Source: Chara braunii
Lineage: Eukaryota > Streptophyta > Charophyceae > Charales > Characeae
Length of the DNA stretch: 35,363 nt
NCBI GenBank assembly: GCA_003427395.1
Contig: BFEA01000182.1
Coordinates: 1,911,240 to 1,946,602, forward strand
Direction: 5' to 3'
The stretch's first letter is position 1. Every line of letters begins with the position of its first letter. The position numbers were made by a program, and so were the translations under genes. This document shows positions 19,997 through 31,114 of this stretch, in pieces. The notes under the pieces are model-generated. The model was given only the letters and a program-made list of their open reading frames with translations. It was not told where the DNA came from and made no database searches.

Positions 19997-20437
19997 TGTA
20001 ATGACCCGCCAAAACACAGACTGAGAACACTGCTGATTTCTGGGATTTGCCGCTCGAATGAATGCCTTGCTGATATTCCTGCATTTTGTTGTGGTTTCCA
20101 AGTTTGTGTGTGTGCGTGCCTGCTGGTTTGCATGCCTGTCTGAGTGCTTGTCGGCTGAGTGTGTGTGTGACCCGCAAGGGTAGTTGTTGGTTGAAAGGCC
20201 CCGCAGGGCCGGTACTTACCTGTGGCCGTGACTTTGAGGGTTGCAGCGGGGAAAACACTCGAGTAGCGGGGGTAGGCCCACGACGCTTAGAGTAGCGGGG
20301 AAAAACACTCAAGTAGCAGGTAGGCCGGTACCACTCAAGTAGTGGTAGGAGTGCCGGGTAGTAGAGGCCGAGCAGAAGAAGACAAAAAGTTGGCATTTTT
20401 AGAGGCCCAGTAGCGGTAGGATTAGAGGTAGGCCGGT
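19997..20437 (+). repeat. Element B 3' LTR, truncated
   Basis: It starts TGTAATGACCCGCC and aligns with 11683-12115 of the 5' LTR, including a shared ACTTACCTGTGGCC. Homology stops abruptly after TTAGAGGTAGGCCGGT; the next bases (GTCGGGCGGCC) have no match in the 5' LTR. Roughly 950 bp is missing. Confidence 0.9.
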
Positions 20438-22595
20438 GTCGGGCGGCCGCAGACCAGTCGGCCACCCGAAATACAAGGGATTGGGCCTTGGGTTGAGTGC
20501 CTAGGGTGGAATCGACCGGGATTTTCATCAGGGCCATCGGGAAAAATTAGGGGTCGGAAAAGGATCCCTAAAATTCCCCCCATCGATTATTGAAACTAAC
20601 CCTTGAAATCAACATGAAGGACGGTCGCGCCTGCCGCGCCTAAGTGAGGCCCTTATCCTCCTGGAGTTCCACGGGCTTTGGTAACACCGGCGGATGGACT
20701 AGCTAGGCCGGTTTTCTGGTTACGGAGGTATGGTCTATATGGTGCGACCACTGGACCGACTTTGGAGCGGATTGGTGCTACACGACGCCACTATTTGGTC
20801 TGGCTTCTGATTTGGAACTAGCACGGTACATTGGGTCGGTAAAGGTACGGTATGACGACAGTGGTGCAGGCCGTTACGGTTCGATGATGAAATGATTGAT
20901 ACGGCTGACGAGACGGCGGGCATATGATGGTTGGTTCGGATTGGTACGACTTTAGGTTCGGCACTGGCATGGATGGCACAACAATTGGTTCGTGGTTCGA
21001 CACTACTATTTTTCTGATACGCTTATTGGCCCGGCATTTGCAAGACTCACCACGATTCGAGACTGTTCTTTCTGGTACAGATACTGGTTTGGCGTAGATG
21101 GTCGCAGAACCGACTCTGTTCTTCAGCCATGGTCACGGGTTCGTACGGGAAGTGAGCCGCCTTTTATGGCGATTGATCAAAAGGGATGGTACCCAATTCA
21201 ATGGGACCGAGCCATGATTATGACATGTGTTGCAGCTGGTACCACTGTACCTGCGATGGCTCTACAACCTTGGTACTCAAGAGGAAATTGCCCTAGGGGC
21301 CCATAGCCTCTGGTGCCGCGAGGGTACAGACTTGGCCACCGACGAAAAATGCATCCGACAAAAGGACCGAGGGGGACCAGTCCCAACGGTACCGACACGC
21401 TGCCTGACCAAGCTATTCAGTAGACGGGGAGTTTGAACTTACAGGATGCAGTGGCGCAATATAGGGGGGAGTCCGGACTAGAGAAGGACACAGAGTGCCT
21501 GGTGTCCGCAGTCCACTTGGACAAGGCCCGGTTGAGGGACATCGGTCAGGAGGAGCGAAGCTCCGGTATAGGGAAGGTGTGCAGGGAATCCGGCGCGAGC
21601 CTCGCGTGCACTGCCTTCGATCGAGAAGCTGAAGCAAGGGAGGAGTTGACCCGGTCAACGGGCAGAGACAGTGTTCCTCACGTGAGGCGAGCAGTGTTCG
21701 CAGCAGCGGATTGGTGGGGATTGGGACCGAGCAGTCTGGAGGTCCGTGCACGGGGTGCACGGCTCACCCGCGCTCTCGTGCCTGCCATGGAGAAGCGAGC
21801 ATGATCCGCAGCTGCAGTTGTGAGTACGACTCACTGATCTAAGGTAGGCGGTAAACTGCTGTCCCAAGATGGCTGAGCAAAAACTCCGCCTCGACAATCT
21901 GGTATTGCCTTCTGATCCAAAAGCGGGTTGAAACCCTCGAGATTAAAAGCGGTTATTTCTTTTTTTTTTTCCCATGTGAGAAGCCGTCTCCTGAGCTGCT
22001 AAACCGTGGACATAGTAGAACCTAGCAAGGCAAGGCATGCAGACCTGATCTAGCGGGAGTTGCGTCCCCGTTTGTTTGGCAGACGACGGGACCTAGGAGT
22101 AAGAACCCGTCTATGCTTTCTCTTGTGTCCTGACTGAACATTCATGAGCCTGACTAGCCCTTGGGGCCTGAATCATTAGCTGTTGGGTGCCCTTAGTGGC
22201 AGTCTTTCCCCTGGGAAGAGCAAATGAAAGTGTAAGCGAGAGAGAGAAGAAAGTGTGGGGGGGATTGCGTGCAAAGGCCTGACAATATACGCGAGCGGGC
22301 GATAGAGCAGGAGCGAGAAGGACGAGTGGGAAAGCAGTCGGATGTGAGAGTGTGGCAGAGAGGGAAAGAGCAGTAACGCGAAAAGTGGGGAAGTCGAATC
22401 GGGCCGCGCGCGAATGAAGAAAGGGGAGAGGCTATGAGTCGAGCGGCAAAGGGGTAGTGAAGAAGGTTAGAGCCCAAACAAGCGGGTATCCTTGGGATCG
22501 GCTCGCGCATTCGCAGCTCGATCCGCCGCGTGGCAAGCCCTGGGGATTAAAAGGGAGCTTAAGGCGCTGCTCGTTCCGGGCTGCATTAACTGAGG
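20438..22595. other. Unassigned DNA, GGTTCGG-rich stretch
   Basis: No gene is recognised. 20690-21190 is T/G-rich and cryptically simple, with many variants of GGTTCGG, GGTACGG and GGTTCGAC. 21430-21800 has overlapping open frames on both strands without domains. 21958-21971 is a T-run. 22220-22400 is purine-rich (GAGAGAG, GAAAG variants). No tRNA cloverleaf could be drawn around the GGTTCGA occurrences. Confidence 0.5.
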
Positions 22596-23005
22596 GGTTG
22601 ACTAAGTGAACGGGCTCGCTGGTTACAGGAGATCAGATCGCTTGACACTGCGGGGGTTGACTCAGCGAACGAGCTCGTTGGTTACAGGAGATCAGACCAC
22701 TTGACACTGTGGGGGTTGACTCAGTGAACGGGCTCGTTGGTTACGGGAGATCAGATCACTTGACACTGTGGGGGTTGACTCAGTGAACGGGCTCGCTGGT
22801 TACGGGAGATCAGATCACTTGACACTGTGGGGGTTGACTCAGTGAACGGGCTTGCTGGTTACAGGAGATCAGATCACTTGACGCTAGGGGGTTGACTCAG
22901 TGAACGGGCTCGCTGGTTACTGGGGATCAGATCATTCGACACTAAGGGGTTGTCTCAGTGATTGACTTGTTGATTACTAGAGATCAGGGCACTCGACATT
23001 CTCGG
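22596..23005. repeat. 59-bp minisatellite, about seven copies
   Basis: Units begin GGTTGACTCAGTGAACGGGC and end in CACTGTGGG. Starts are 22596, 22655, 22714, 22773, 22832, 22890 and 22948, so the period is 59, then 58. Central copies are nearly identical and the last is strongly diverged. Related fragments (GACTGAGCCGGTGAATTGGC) continue to about 23100. Confidence 0.95.
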
Positions 23006-24619
23006 TGTTAAGGACCGAGCCAGTGAATTGGCCTGCCGCATATCTTGAACAAGTCGCTAGGAGCTAAGGACTGAGCCGGTGAATTGGCTCGATTGGCTCC
23101 ATCTAGATTGACCCGGAATAATGGGCCTTTGGTTTATCCCGAACAGGTAAGATGCTTGGAAAGATGCTTTCTTCGTGATCGAGCTCATATGTGTGGTCTG
23201 TTGGGTTGCTCCCTGACCTGCTTGAGCTAAATCCTGGTAAAATCACTCGTTAACACTCTCAAAAGGAGGGCTGCGGATAGGCCCTCAGGTGTACATTGAA
23301 TCGATTCAGTCGATAGGTGTGCCGCCATTTTGTTCCGATCAATATTAAACACCATACCCTTTTCGCTCTTAATTTATTTATCATTATTTTTGTGACTCTT
23401 TGTTTGCTTAGCATAAGGGCCTCCCTAGCACGGGGCTGGATTACGGGCTGTACTAGACTAGACGAGAGTCAGAGAGAGAGAGAGAGAGAAAGAGTGGGTG
23501 AGTGAGAGAGACAGACCGCGCACGACAAAGAGGACGGAGAGAAAGAGTGAGAGGAACCTGAGTAAAGGGACTTTACCGACAGCCCCCCCGGGAGATCTAA
23601 TTAGTGTACGACCAGATCAGACACGCTGATCTAATTAATCATCGTATACGGGGAATCGTTAATGGGGACGCATTAAAATCGCCTTAAGCGAGTAAAAAGG
23701 GGGGGAGGGTAGTTGCTCGAGAAGAAGTGTCCACAGGCTCAGAGCGCTCTCGCAAATCGGGAAGTGCAGAAGACAGAGAATGTGAAGGCGAACTGTCCAA
23801 TGTTCTGGCAAATTTATTCTCCGAACCTTTTCTTTTGAATGAAGGTCTGGCATCTTGGTTCCCTGTTGATCGACCCTTGACTCTAGTTCGCGGAAACGCT
23901 CTCGTTGAGCGCAGGTAAACTATCCCGTTGAAAGGGGTACCCAGGATCGAATGAACCGAGCAAACTGTGACTCTCCGAATTGGGCCAGAGTTCAAACTTC
24001 GGGTGCATTCTGAGTCGACCGAGTTAATGGAATCATCACTGTTTCATTTTAATTAATTATTTTCTCTTTTCATGAGCCTGGTCTGAACCATCACGATCTT
24101 TCTGGACCAGACACGGTTTGTCGCTTGCTGGAGGGATGGGCAATAGTAGGCGTGACACAAACGGGAACAAATCTTAAAATTCTTCTATGGACTCGAATTG
24201 GAAACTAAAGGAAAAAGAGTCACCACTACCTTCGCTCGAGCACAAGCGACTTCTTATGTGCAGTTGTTGGATGGCCCTACTCACCTGGGTTGAATGCTCT
24301 GTTGTAAATTTGGGCGATTCGGTTGGAATTAAAACTTAGACATTTCCCCACGAAAACGGGAACTTCCTGTGATAAAGGATTCAGGCGAAGATCTCAAACT
24401 TGCAAGTCTTCACGGTAAACCTTGTTTTGCTCATCCTTTTAATATCCTCTCTTCCCTTCGGGGTAACCCCTCTGATAAGAGCGTGACAGACGGGCAGATC
24501 AAGCCCCGACAAACTACTGGTTGTTGAGGACCTCTGAAGCGGGTGCAGCGAGTGACAGGCGCTGTTGCCCTTGGCTTCAGCGAACAGTAGTTCCCCTTCC
24601 CGGGTTTCCTAACACACTT
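23006..24619 (+). other. Unassigned DNA, probably in part the end of an Athila/Tat-type LTR
   Basis: No ORF with a domain. It includes a short (GA)n (23470-23489). Because the tRNA-Asp PBS at 24620 must follow an LTR, the sequence ending CCTAACACA at 24616 is probably an LTR 3' end. The LTR start could not be located and no second LTR is visible. Confidence 0.45.
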
Positions 24620-24637
24620 TGGCGCCGTTGCCGGGGA
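24620..24637 (+). other. Primer binding site complementary to tRNA-Asp
   Basis: TGGCGCCGTTGCCGGGGA is the reverse complement of the 3' end of plant tRNA-Asp (TCCCCGGCAACGGCGCCA). It is the PBS known from Athila/Tat-type Ty3/gypsy elements. It follows ACACACTT, a plausible LTR end plus spacer. No matching gag or pol is found downstream, so only a fragment of the element remains. Confidence 0.75.
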
Positions 24638-26107
24638 GGGGACTGCACCCCCAAGGCCTCGACAAGACTAGACTTAGAGTAAGAAGGATAGAGAGAGGAG
24701 TTTGAGACACTCGAGATACAAGAGAGGAACTGACTCAACTCCCAGGAGAGGGCCTTGATATCTTCATGCACCTGAGGGCCCCGCAATGATGGCAAAAAAC
24801 AGCCAGCCGTTGACCAAACTGACGCCAAATTGCTGAGTGTTGACCTTTAGACGACCCATAAAATCGCAGTAATTCCCTCCCTCACAAACACCTAATCACC
24901 ATCTCAAGCCACGATGTCGCTCCCCTTGACCAAACCTTGCTCCGCAATCTTAAAGAGCCACGTTCAAATAGTGAATGCCCCCTGTGCTCTATTCGAATGC
25001 GGACAGTATATAATAAAACTCAACTAACTATCAATGCGCACCACAACCGTGTGTAGCAACAAGCATCATGACAACACTCGGTTCCAAAAATGGACGCCAT
25101 GATGCCGCCCCCAGAAATACACTATGCACGACACAACAACGCTTGTCGTGGGAGCCAATTCATACTAGGGCTGCGAGGTCCGCGAGCAACATGGTTGTCA
25201 TCTACTAACAGAACACTTGCGCTACCTTTTATCAGATGTGCTGCACCAACTGAACTCCCCGCTGATGTCAACAACAACAAAGGAAGAGCCCGCAAATGTT
25301 GAATATGCAGCGAACCATCCAACTTGGGTAAGTTCTCTTCCTGCAGGCCAGTTCCAACAGCAAGGTGCGGGCAGACCACGCAATCCAACTCAGCCTGCCG
25401 TATTTGTCACTCAGCTGGCCGCAAACAGCATCTGCCCGCTCTTCATCCTGAACAGGGGCATGCTTGCCCGACTCTATTTCTCCCTTTTGCAAATAGTCGC
25501 AGACCGACTTTTGCACTTCGCCTCTCGCCATTGATTCTCCAAGGTACGTGCACTCTCATCCTCGTCTCCCTTCTCTCTACCTAGAGCTCCCGCAATCGCA
25601 TGCTCCGATTGACAGGATGGGCAGTGCACTCACCAACAGGCAAGTTTCTAGCCCCACCGCTCGCCTCTCGCTACGTCGCCCGATATTAAGGTAAGTCTTC
25701 CGCTGATCATCGGGCACGTACACTGCACATAGTCCACCTACAGTTAGAGCATGGGAATATACACTGCTCTCTCGTCATTCAAGCAAAAAGATAGAGCGGG
25801 GGGGGGGGCTACTTCCGTCGGTACACGAGCAAAATCGAAGTGAACCTTCCGCTAGAACCCGGGTAAGTTCACCCCCCCCGTTCTTCTCACGCGCAACCTC
25901 TACAGGCTGTAGCGGCCAGACCACTCTACGAATTGAGGATCTGAGCCCGCCAGCCACTTCGTAATACTTGAAAAACAACGAAACGCATCATCACACGTCC
26001 ATCTCTGCTATGTATCAGACGAGATTCAAGCTTTTTACTTCTGCTACGATCCTACCACTCCATAGTTTCGCGCAACTCTTTCACTTACTGACTCCTTTTT
26101 TGCTAAC
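24638..26107. other. Unassigned DNA after the orphan PBS
   Basis: Overlapping ORFs at 25090-25584 on both strands carry no recognisable domain. Three donor-like GGTAAGT sequences occur (about 25326, 25690, 25859), but matching exons are not evident. 25798-25808 and 25871-25880 are G and C runs. Internal or untranslated sequence of the tRNA-Asp-primed element is possible. Confidence 0.4.
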
Positions 26108-26560
26108 TCTCTAACCTATCCAACTCTACCAACAGACTCGCCTGCTAAAAAATCACCAATTCAACTCCTTCCCTCGTTCGATTTCTCGTCGTGGATTGAG
26201 CCGATGCCCATTCCTCCCCCTCTTCTCCCTTCGCTCCTCCATATCTCCTCGCATGACTTTTTCTACCCATCTCTTCTCCTACTAACCTACAGCCAAAACT
26301 AACTTCATAATCTAACTCGCAGATACCAAAAACTCTTGTTCCACACTTTATCTCGCTCGATTCCATTGAAAATCGAGCGAAAAATCACATTTCCCGTCTC
26401 TCTCCCTCACCCGTTCTCCATACCCGGCGCATTCGTTTTCTCTCACATCTCCTCAAACACTAACTTCCTTCCAAATCTGACTTCACAATCGTGTTCGCCT
26501 AGGCTCAAAATCCCTATCCACCATCCTACTTCGCCGGACTTTGCTAGGAATCGGCTGAGA
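26108..26560. repeat. Degenerate tandem repeat, about 174-bp period, three copies
   Basis: Three diverged copies start near 26108, 26282 and 26457. They share a CTAAC, CCAAA and ACTTCAcAATC-like opening and a pyrimidine-rich body. On the minus strand two of them encode similar peptides (HDCEVRFGRKLVFEEM and LDYEVSFGCRLVGEEM). Alignment was by eye. Confidence 0.5.
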
Positions 26561-26934
26561 AAAGTCATTCCTGCCCCCGCCGTTCCCTTATCTTCTGCCT
26601 CACTGTCTTCATTGTTCATTTTCGAATGCACCTAGCGCGGATTCGCGTCTAGGTTCATTCGAATTCCTTCCTTCGGTTGCTGCCAGCGACTCTCCGCTCT
26701 CCCCTGTTGATGTCACGCTCTACTTCACAGCGCATCGTCCACCAGCACCACCTCCTCTAGCCACGCCCTGCTCCGACATAGGTCACCAACTTTCAGATCG
26801 TAATGAGCACGCTCACACTCACCTCTCACAGCAGATTGCGGACGGTGCATCAGCAGACTGTGCCCCGCCTCAGCTACGACTACCCCAAGGGATCCTTCGA
26901 CGGTAAACCGGTTATCCGAGAGAGACTTCAGGGG

Positions 26935-27232
26935 AACCAGCTGCTGGACGGTTATATTAGTCATTCGCCCCGTACCGGGTTCGACGAACAACTTGCCCAG
27001 CGGTATTGTTGTGAGTATCCTCCAGCGCGTGGGCCCATTGCCGCTCAGCAATATGCTGCGGCTCCAGCTACCCCTTCGGAGGCAACCAGCTATTGGACGG
27101 TTCACTCAGTCTTTTCGGCCCTATACCCCTAGTTCTACGAACGATTTGCACGTCGGTATAGCTGCTGCCTCCTCCTCGGCGCGTGGTTCCACAGTCGTGC
27201 ACCACACTGTTGTGGCTCCAGCCATTGCTGCA
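26935..27232. repeat. Two-copy tandem repeat, 149-bp period
   Basis: AACCAGCTgcTGGACGGTT at 26935 recurs as AACCAGCTatTGGACGGTT at 27084. Later shared blocks include ACGAACaACTTGC, GCGCGTGG and GGCTCCAGC. On the minus strand the copies encode related KLFVEPGTGRMT and KSFVELGV-type peptides. Copies are diverged and contain stops. Confidence 0.6.
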
Positions 27233-28456
27233 TTTCTCCACCGCCTCGAGCCCCCAACGGGCATGCCACCCACAGACAACGATCTTCGTTGCAGACCCGT
27301 GGCATGGTCTGAGGTGCAGCGGGTCCCCCGCAAGATCTTGGTGGTAGTATTAGGCGCTCAAATGGGAGTTTTTGATGTTCGAAGTTCAGAAGGTTTCCAC
27401 ACAGACAGTCGTGAGACAGTCTGGGCCGCCCAGCCGGTACAACTGCGGCCTCCCAGCAATACTTGCTGGCTTCCGCTCAGGCATAGTTCACTCACCCTCT
27501 CTCGGCAGATTGCGGGCGGTAGGCTGGGCACCTACAGTGGGCCCACAACACAGGCTTTTCCTCCGCCCCATGGGCTAAATTATCCATCGGTTCGCATGCA
27601 CGTTGAACTCCTCGGTCCGCATTTGAAGATGGGTTAGGTCGAGGAATTTCGGCAGCATCTCAAACACGCGGGAATGCGTAGGTCAAACATAGAGGAGCAT
27701 GCTCAAGGTCCTCGATCGCCCCGACGGCCTCCAAATCCGACGTCGTGTCTGCGTCTGAGAACGTCGGAGCAAAATAATAATACGACAGTAAATAAAAATA
27801 TTTAGAAACTTTTAATCGCTAGAATATGAAGAAATGAGGAAAAAGAAAATGCTAGCACCGTCCTGATGCCGCTGACGGCAAAACCAAGGGGAATAGCCCC
27901 ACCGGGCCCTCAACCCCTCGATTCCTTCGTGCCTCTCTGATATCCCGCGTCGTCGCCACTTGATCTTGATCCTTGAATCTCCTGAATGGGAGTCCGACAC
28001 CGTAGCCAATAATGCTAGGCCCAAGACTGAGCCTAGTTTTCACAAATACCTATATAAATGGATATTGCGCAACGCGCAGATCTACCGAAAACGTTTTCAA
28101 AATCACGTTGTTGTCAATGCCGTCCTCCGCACGTACACACCAGTCATAGGCAAGCGCACCAATTAAAAGACAAAATCCTTTCAATCCTAGTTTTAATCAT
28201 AAATAAAAACCTGGTCGGCGATCACGCCGGTTCTTCAAGCATCAACGAAAAAAAGGATCGCGTGCGCCTGAAGCCTGCGCGCCCACCCACTCTCTACTCT
28301 AGTCAGCCATTTAGTCCACGTAAACCATAGACACAACCGCACCCTCGCGCGATATACTTAAACTTTAAATCAAACTTATTTTCTGTCGTTTGCAAAAGAA
28401 CAGGGCGGATATATTCGCACCGACAACGGTTGAAAGGGGAGGAGAAAACAAAGCAG
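27233..28456. other. Unassigned DNA upstream of element C
   Basis: No recognised gene. A CAGATTGCGGgCGGT-like block near 27506 echoes one at 26832. 27770-27850 is AT-rich. The 5' LTR and PBS of element C should lie here, but neither a TG...CA pair nor a PBS match is visible, so they are deleted or too diverged. Confidence 0.45.
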
Positions 28457-30300
28457 ATGGAGGAAGAGTTGAAGAAGAAGATGGAGGAAGAGAAGAGAAA
28501 GATAGAAGAAGAGATGCGTAAGAAGTTGGAAGAAGAAAAAAAAAAGATTGAAGAAGAAGAGAAGTTAGAGTTGTGTGTGCAGGCCGGAGAAGAGGGTATG
28601 GTGGAGTACGTGCTTCCCAGGGCGGAGGAGAAGCAGGATGCAGTTATGAGTCCACCCTGAAATTGGATCAAGAGGATGTTGCAGTCTGGGCCGCTCATTT
28701 TGATTTTGAGCCGGAGCGACCTGAAGATGAAACGAAGGAGGAAATCGAGGCATTTGAAGCGCAACTGCAGCTGGTTGATGAAGAGGAGAGGGCAATAATG
28801 ATAGAAGAGAGGGAGGTGCTGATCAAAACAAGGCTGACCACACAGAAAAAGAGAGAATATAGAGAGAAGAAGAGTTTGAAGGAGGAGGGAAAAGCCTTGC
28901 GAAGGAGGTTGGAAGCACAAAAGGAACAACCAGAAGACACAGACAAAAGACTCACCCGGCTCACCATTCCACATGAGAGACCGTTGCGCTCCGAAGAACT
29001 GTTGAAAGGATGGAGGCGGTGCAGGAAGAGATGAAGGGCAAGTGGAGGCATTTTGCAGTGGCTGCCTTCAACAAGATTAATGAGAGGACACCCACTTACG
29101 CAGTCCAGCTAAAGGAGCTGACTGCAAAGAAGATAGCCCATACCATCACCGAAGAGAGGGCCTTAAGCGGAAATGGAAAGGTCATGGGAGGAGGAGAGCC
29201 GATCAAGAGGGAGAAAGATCAAAGTGAAGCTTGCTGACACATATTTTGGGAAGAGAGGATAATTTTGATCGTTGGGAGTCGTCAGTCCAATCGTACGTGT
29301 ACGCCCAATGTATCTCAGAGGAAGACAAAGTTCTGATTGCTCACTCGTGTTTAGGAGGCGCTGCTGCGGATTTCGCATTGTCGCTGGCTAACGCAGCAAG
29401 CTGCGGTCGTGATATGGTGGCTTACTCGAAGAGAACCGCTCTCCATACCTTCCTGGATACGCTGCGCAACCGCTTCCAAGACAAGACTAAAACCATTAGG
29501 ACCGCTGAAAAGCTTAATAGCATCCATCTTCGAAAATGGAAGAGTGTGTCAGCCTTGAAGGCCACGATGGATGAGTTGTTACAGACCGAAGATCATGGAC
29601 TGACTCCTGATCAGATTTTGAACAACTTTGCTAGAGCTCTCCCCGATCCCATCAAGAGCAACCTCTATGCTAAGGTCAAGGAGAATGGGATGACCTGCGA
29701 CCAGTTTAGCAAGATGGTGGTGGATCAGGCTGAAGCAAACTGTCATTGGTACAAAGACTTGGAGAAAGGAAAGCATTGGAAAGGTAAGACTATTGCGGGG
29801 AGTATTACGGGCAAGGACAACCTAGTAGTGATGTTTGAAGGAGGAGGTTGTGAGGCCCTAACTTATGATAAAATTGAATATGGATTGGATGAGGACAATG
29901 GTGAAGTCCAGGGAGGTGATTTGGCTGCTGTAGTTCACGGTGGAGGACGAGGAGGAAGAGGCGGCCGAGGTAGAGGAGGTCGTGGTTGGGGTGGAAGAGG
30001 ACGTGGCTATCAAGGGGAATGCAGCAATGGAGGTTTTGCAGAGGGAGGTGAGGGTTATGGACCCCCACAAGATAACACCTGCTGAGCCCCCCAACATCAA
30101 GGCAAGGGTAGAGGAAATTACAATGGCAATTCAGGTGGCAGAGGAAGGGCACCGCACAAATATCCATGGCACCCTTGACGTCCAGAGGGGGAACCATGAA
30201 AGGAATTGAACATGACCTACGACTTGTGGGCCAAGGGACTCCAAGAGGGGACCTGCATCAAATGTGGAGAGGCAGGCCATATCATCCCTTGGTGCCTTGA
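28457..30300 (+). pseudogene. Element C gag with RGG box and zinc knuckle
   Basis: From the ATG at 28457 a Lys/Glu-rich coiled coil (EEELKKKMEEEKRK and on) opens the frame. Shifts lead to a second charged helix (about 28700-29030, with REVLIKTRLTTQKKREY) and then a third frame. The capsid-like region is open from about 29231 (FDRWESSVQSYVYAQ, a core block AADFALSLANAAS, RTALHTFLDTLRNRFQ, FARALPDPIKSNLYAKVKEN). A Gly/Arg-rich RGG segment (about 29937-30020) follows. After a frame change CIKCGEAGHIIPWC (30254-30295) gives a correct C-X2-C-X4-H-X4-C knuckle. Role: capsid and RNA packaging. At least three frame changes disable it. Confidence 0.87.
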
Positions 30301-31114
30301 GTTCCGATCGCCGTCAAAAGGCAACAACCGGTTGGAGTGGCAACTGCTCCTGTCGGGGCCTTGGGTACATCACAAGAAACGCGTGCTGTAAGAGACACCT
30401 CCAACCCGAGGACCCCGATGAAAGAGGCTGATGTAGGCCCCCACCTAGATAGTCGTCCAGAGACTGCTTGTGCTAGGGTCTCTCTAGGCGGCTCTCTGGC
30501 AGGCATTGGTGATGCACTGATCACTCGTCGCCCCGCCTGGGCTGAAATGAAGAAGAGAAGAGGGCAGCTGATTTTGGCAGATGTAGAGATTAGCCAAACG
30601 CGAGTGGGAGCTTTAGTGGATAGTGGCTCTACGTGTAGTTTCATTAGTAGAAGAGGACGGAAGAAGTTGCACCATTCCAGACATTGAGTGAGCCGGTAGT
30701 GAGTAGACTGCTCGATAATCACCAGATGCGAGTGGAGGAGTACGTCGAGGGGATCAAGGCATACTTCTGGTTAGAGGAGGGAAAGAAGGTAGAAAAGGTT
30801 TTGCATTTCCTCACCCTCTTAGTGAAGGACAACCTTCCCTTTGATCTGATTTTAGGGACTGACTGGGGAGAAGCAGCCATGGCAGTTGTCAAGTTGGGCG
30901 AGCATGAGTGCTGGCTGACCAGCCCCACCGGGGGCAAGAAGAAGATAAGGTTGTTCCATGAGTCCGGTCTAGAGTCCCACTTGTCTGTTTGTTGTATGAG
31001 TGCCCCTGCGTTCGCCCGACACGTGACAAAGGAGAAGTTGGAAGATCAGGTCTTTATGGCCTATGTGAAACCGGTGAGTGAAGAAAGTAAAGGCGAAGAG
31101 AAGACACCACCCAA
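30301..31114 (+). pseudogene. Element C aspartic protease
   Basis: The frame from 30337 contains RGQLILADVEISQTRVGALV followed by DSGSTCSFIS, an intact retropepsin D-S-G with the Asp at 30619. The frame ends at 30687. The next frame (30684-31172) carries NLPFDLILGTDWGEAAMAVV, the second conserved block. The linker to RT is charged and ends in a shift near 31115. The 94-bp segment 30386-30479 in the N-terminal linker is repeated at the window end as an artefact. Confidence 0.86.

Larger units (their letters stand above)
11683..20437 (+). mobile_element. Element B: Ty3/gypsy chromovirus, near full length but degenerate
   Basis: The order is 5' LTR, tRNA-Met-type PBS, leader, gag, protease, RT, RNase H, integrase with chromodomain, polypurine tract and 3' LTR. 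This is the Ty3/gypsy (Metaviridae-like) order of a plant chromovirus. The 3' LTR is cut after about 441 bp. The shared LTR part differs at roughly two dozen positions plus small indels by eye (about 6%), so the insertion is not recent. Each coding segment has frameshifts or stops. No target-site duplication can be tested because the 3' LTR end is missing. Confidence 0.93.

Noticed and set aside
20870-21000. GGTTCGA occurrences as tRNA B boxes
   Set aside because: No A box at the right distance and no cloverleaf; the motif belongs to the GGTTCGG-rich cryptic repeat.
22596-23005. CRISPR-like regular repeat
   Set aside because: Units are contiguous 59-bp tandem copies without variable spacers, in a eukaryotic context.
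28303-28974. Long minus-strand ORF of 223 codons
   Set aside because: It lies antisense to the charged coiled-coil part of element C gag, where GAA/GAG codons read as Ser/Phe/Leu-rich open frames.
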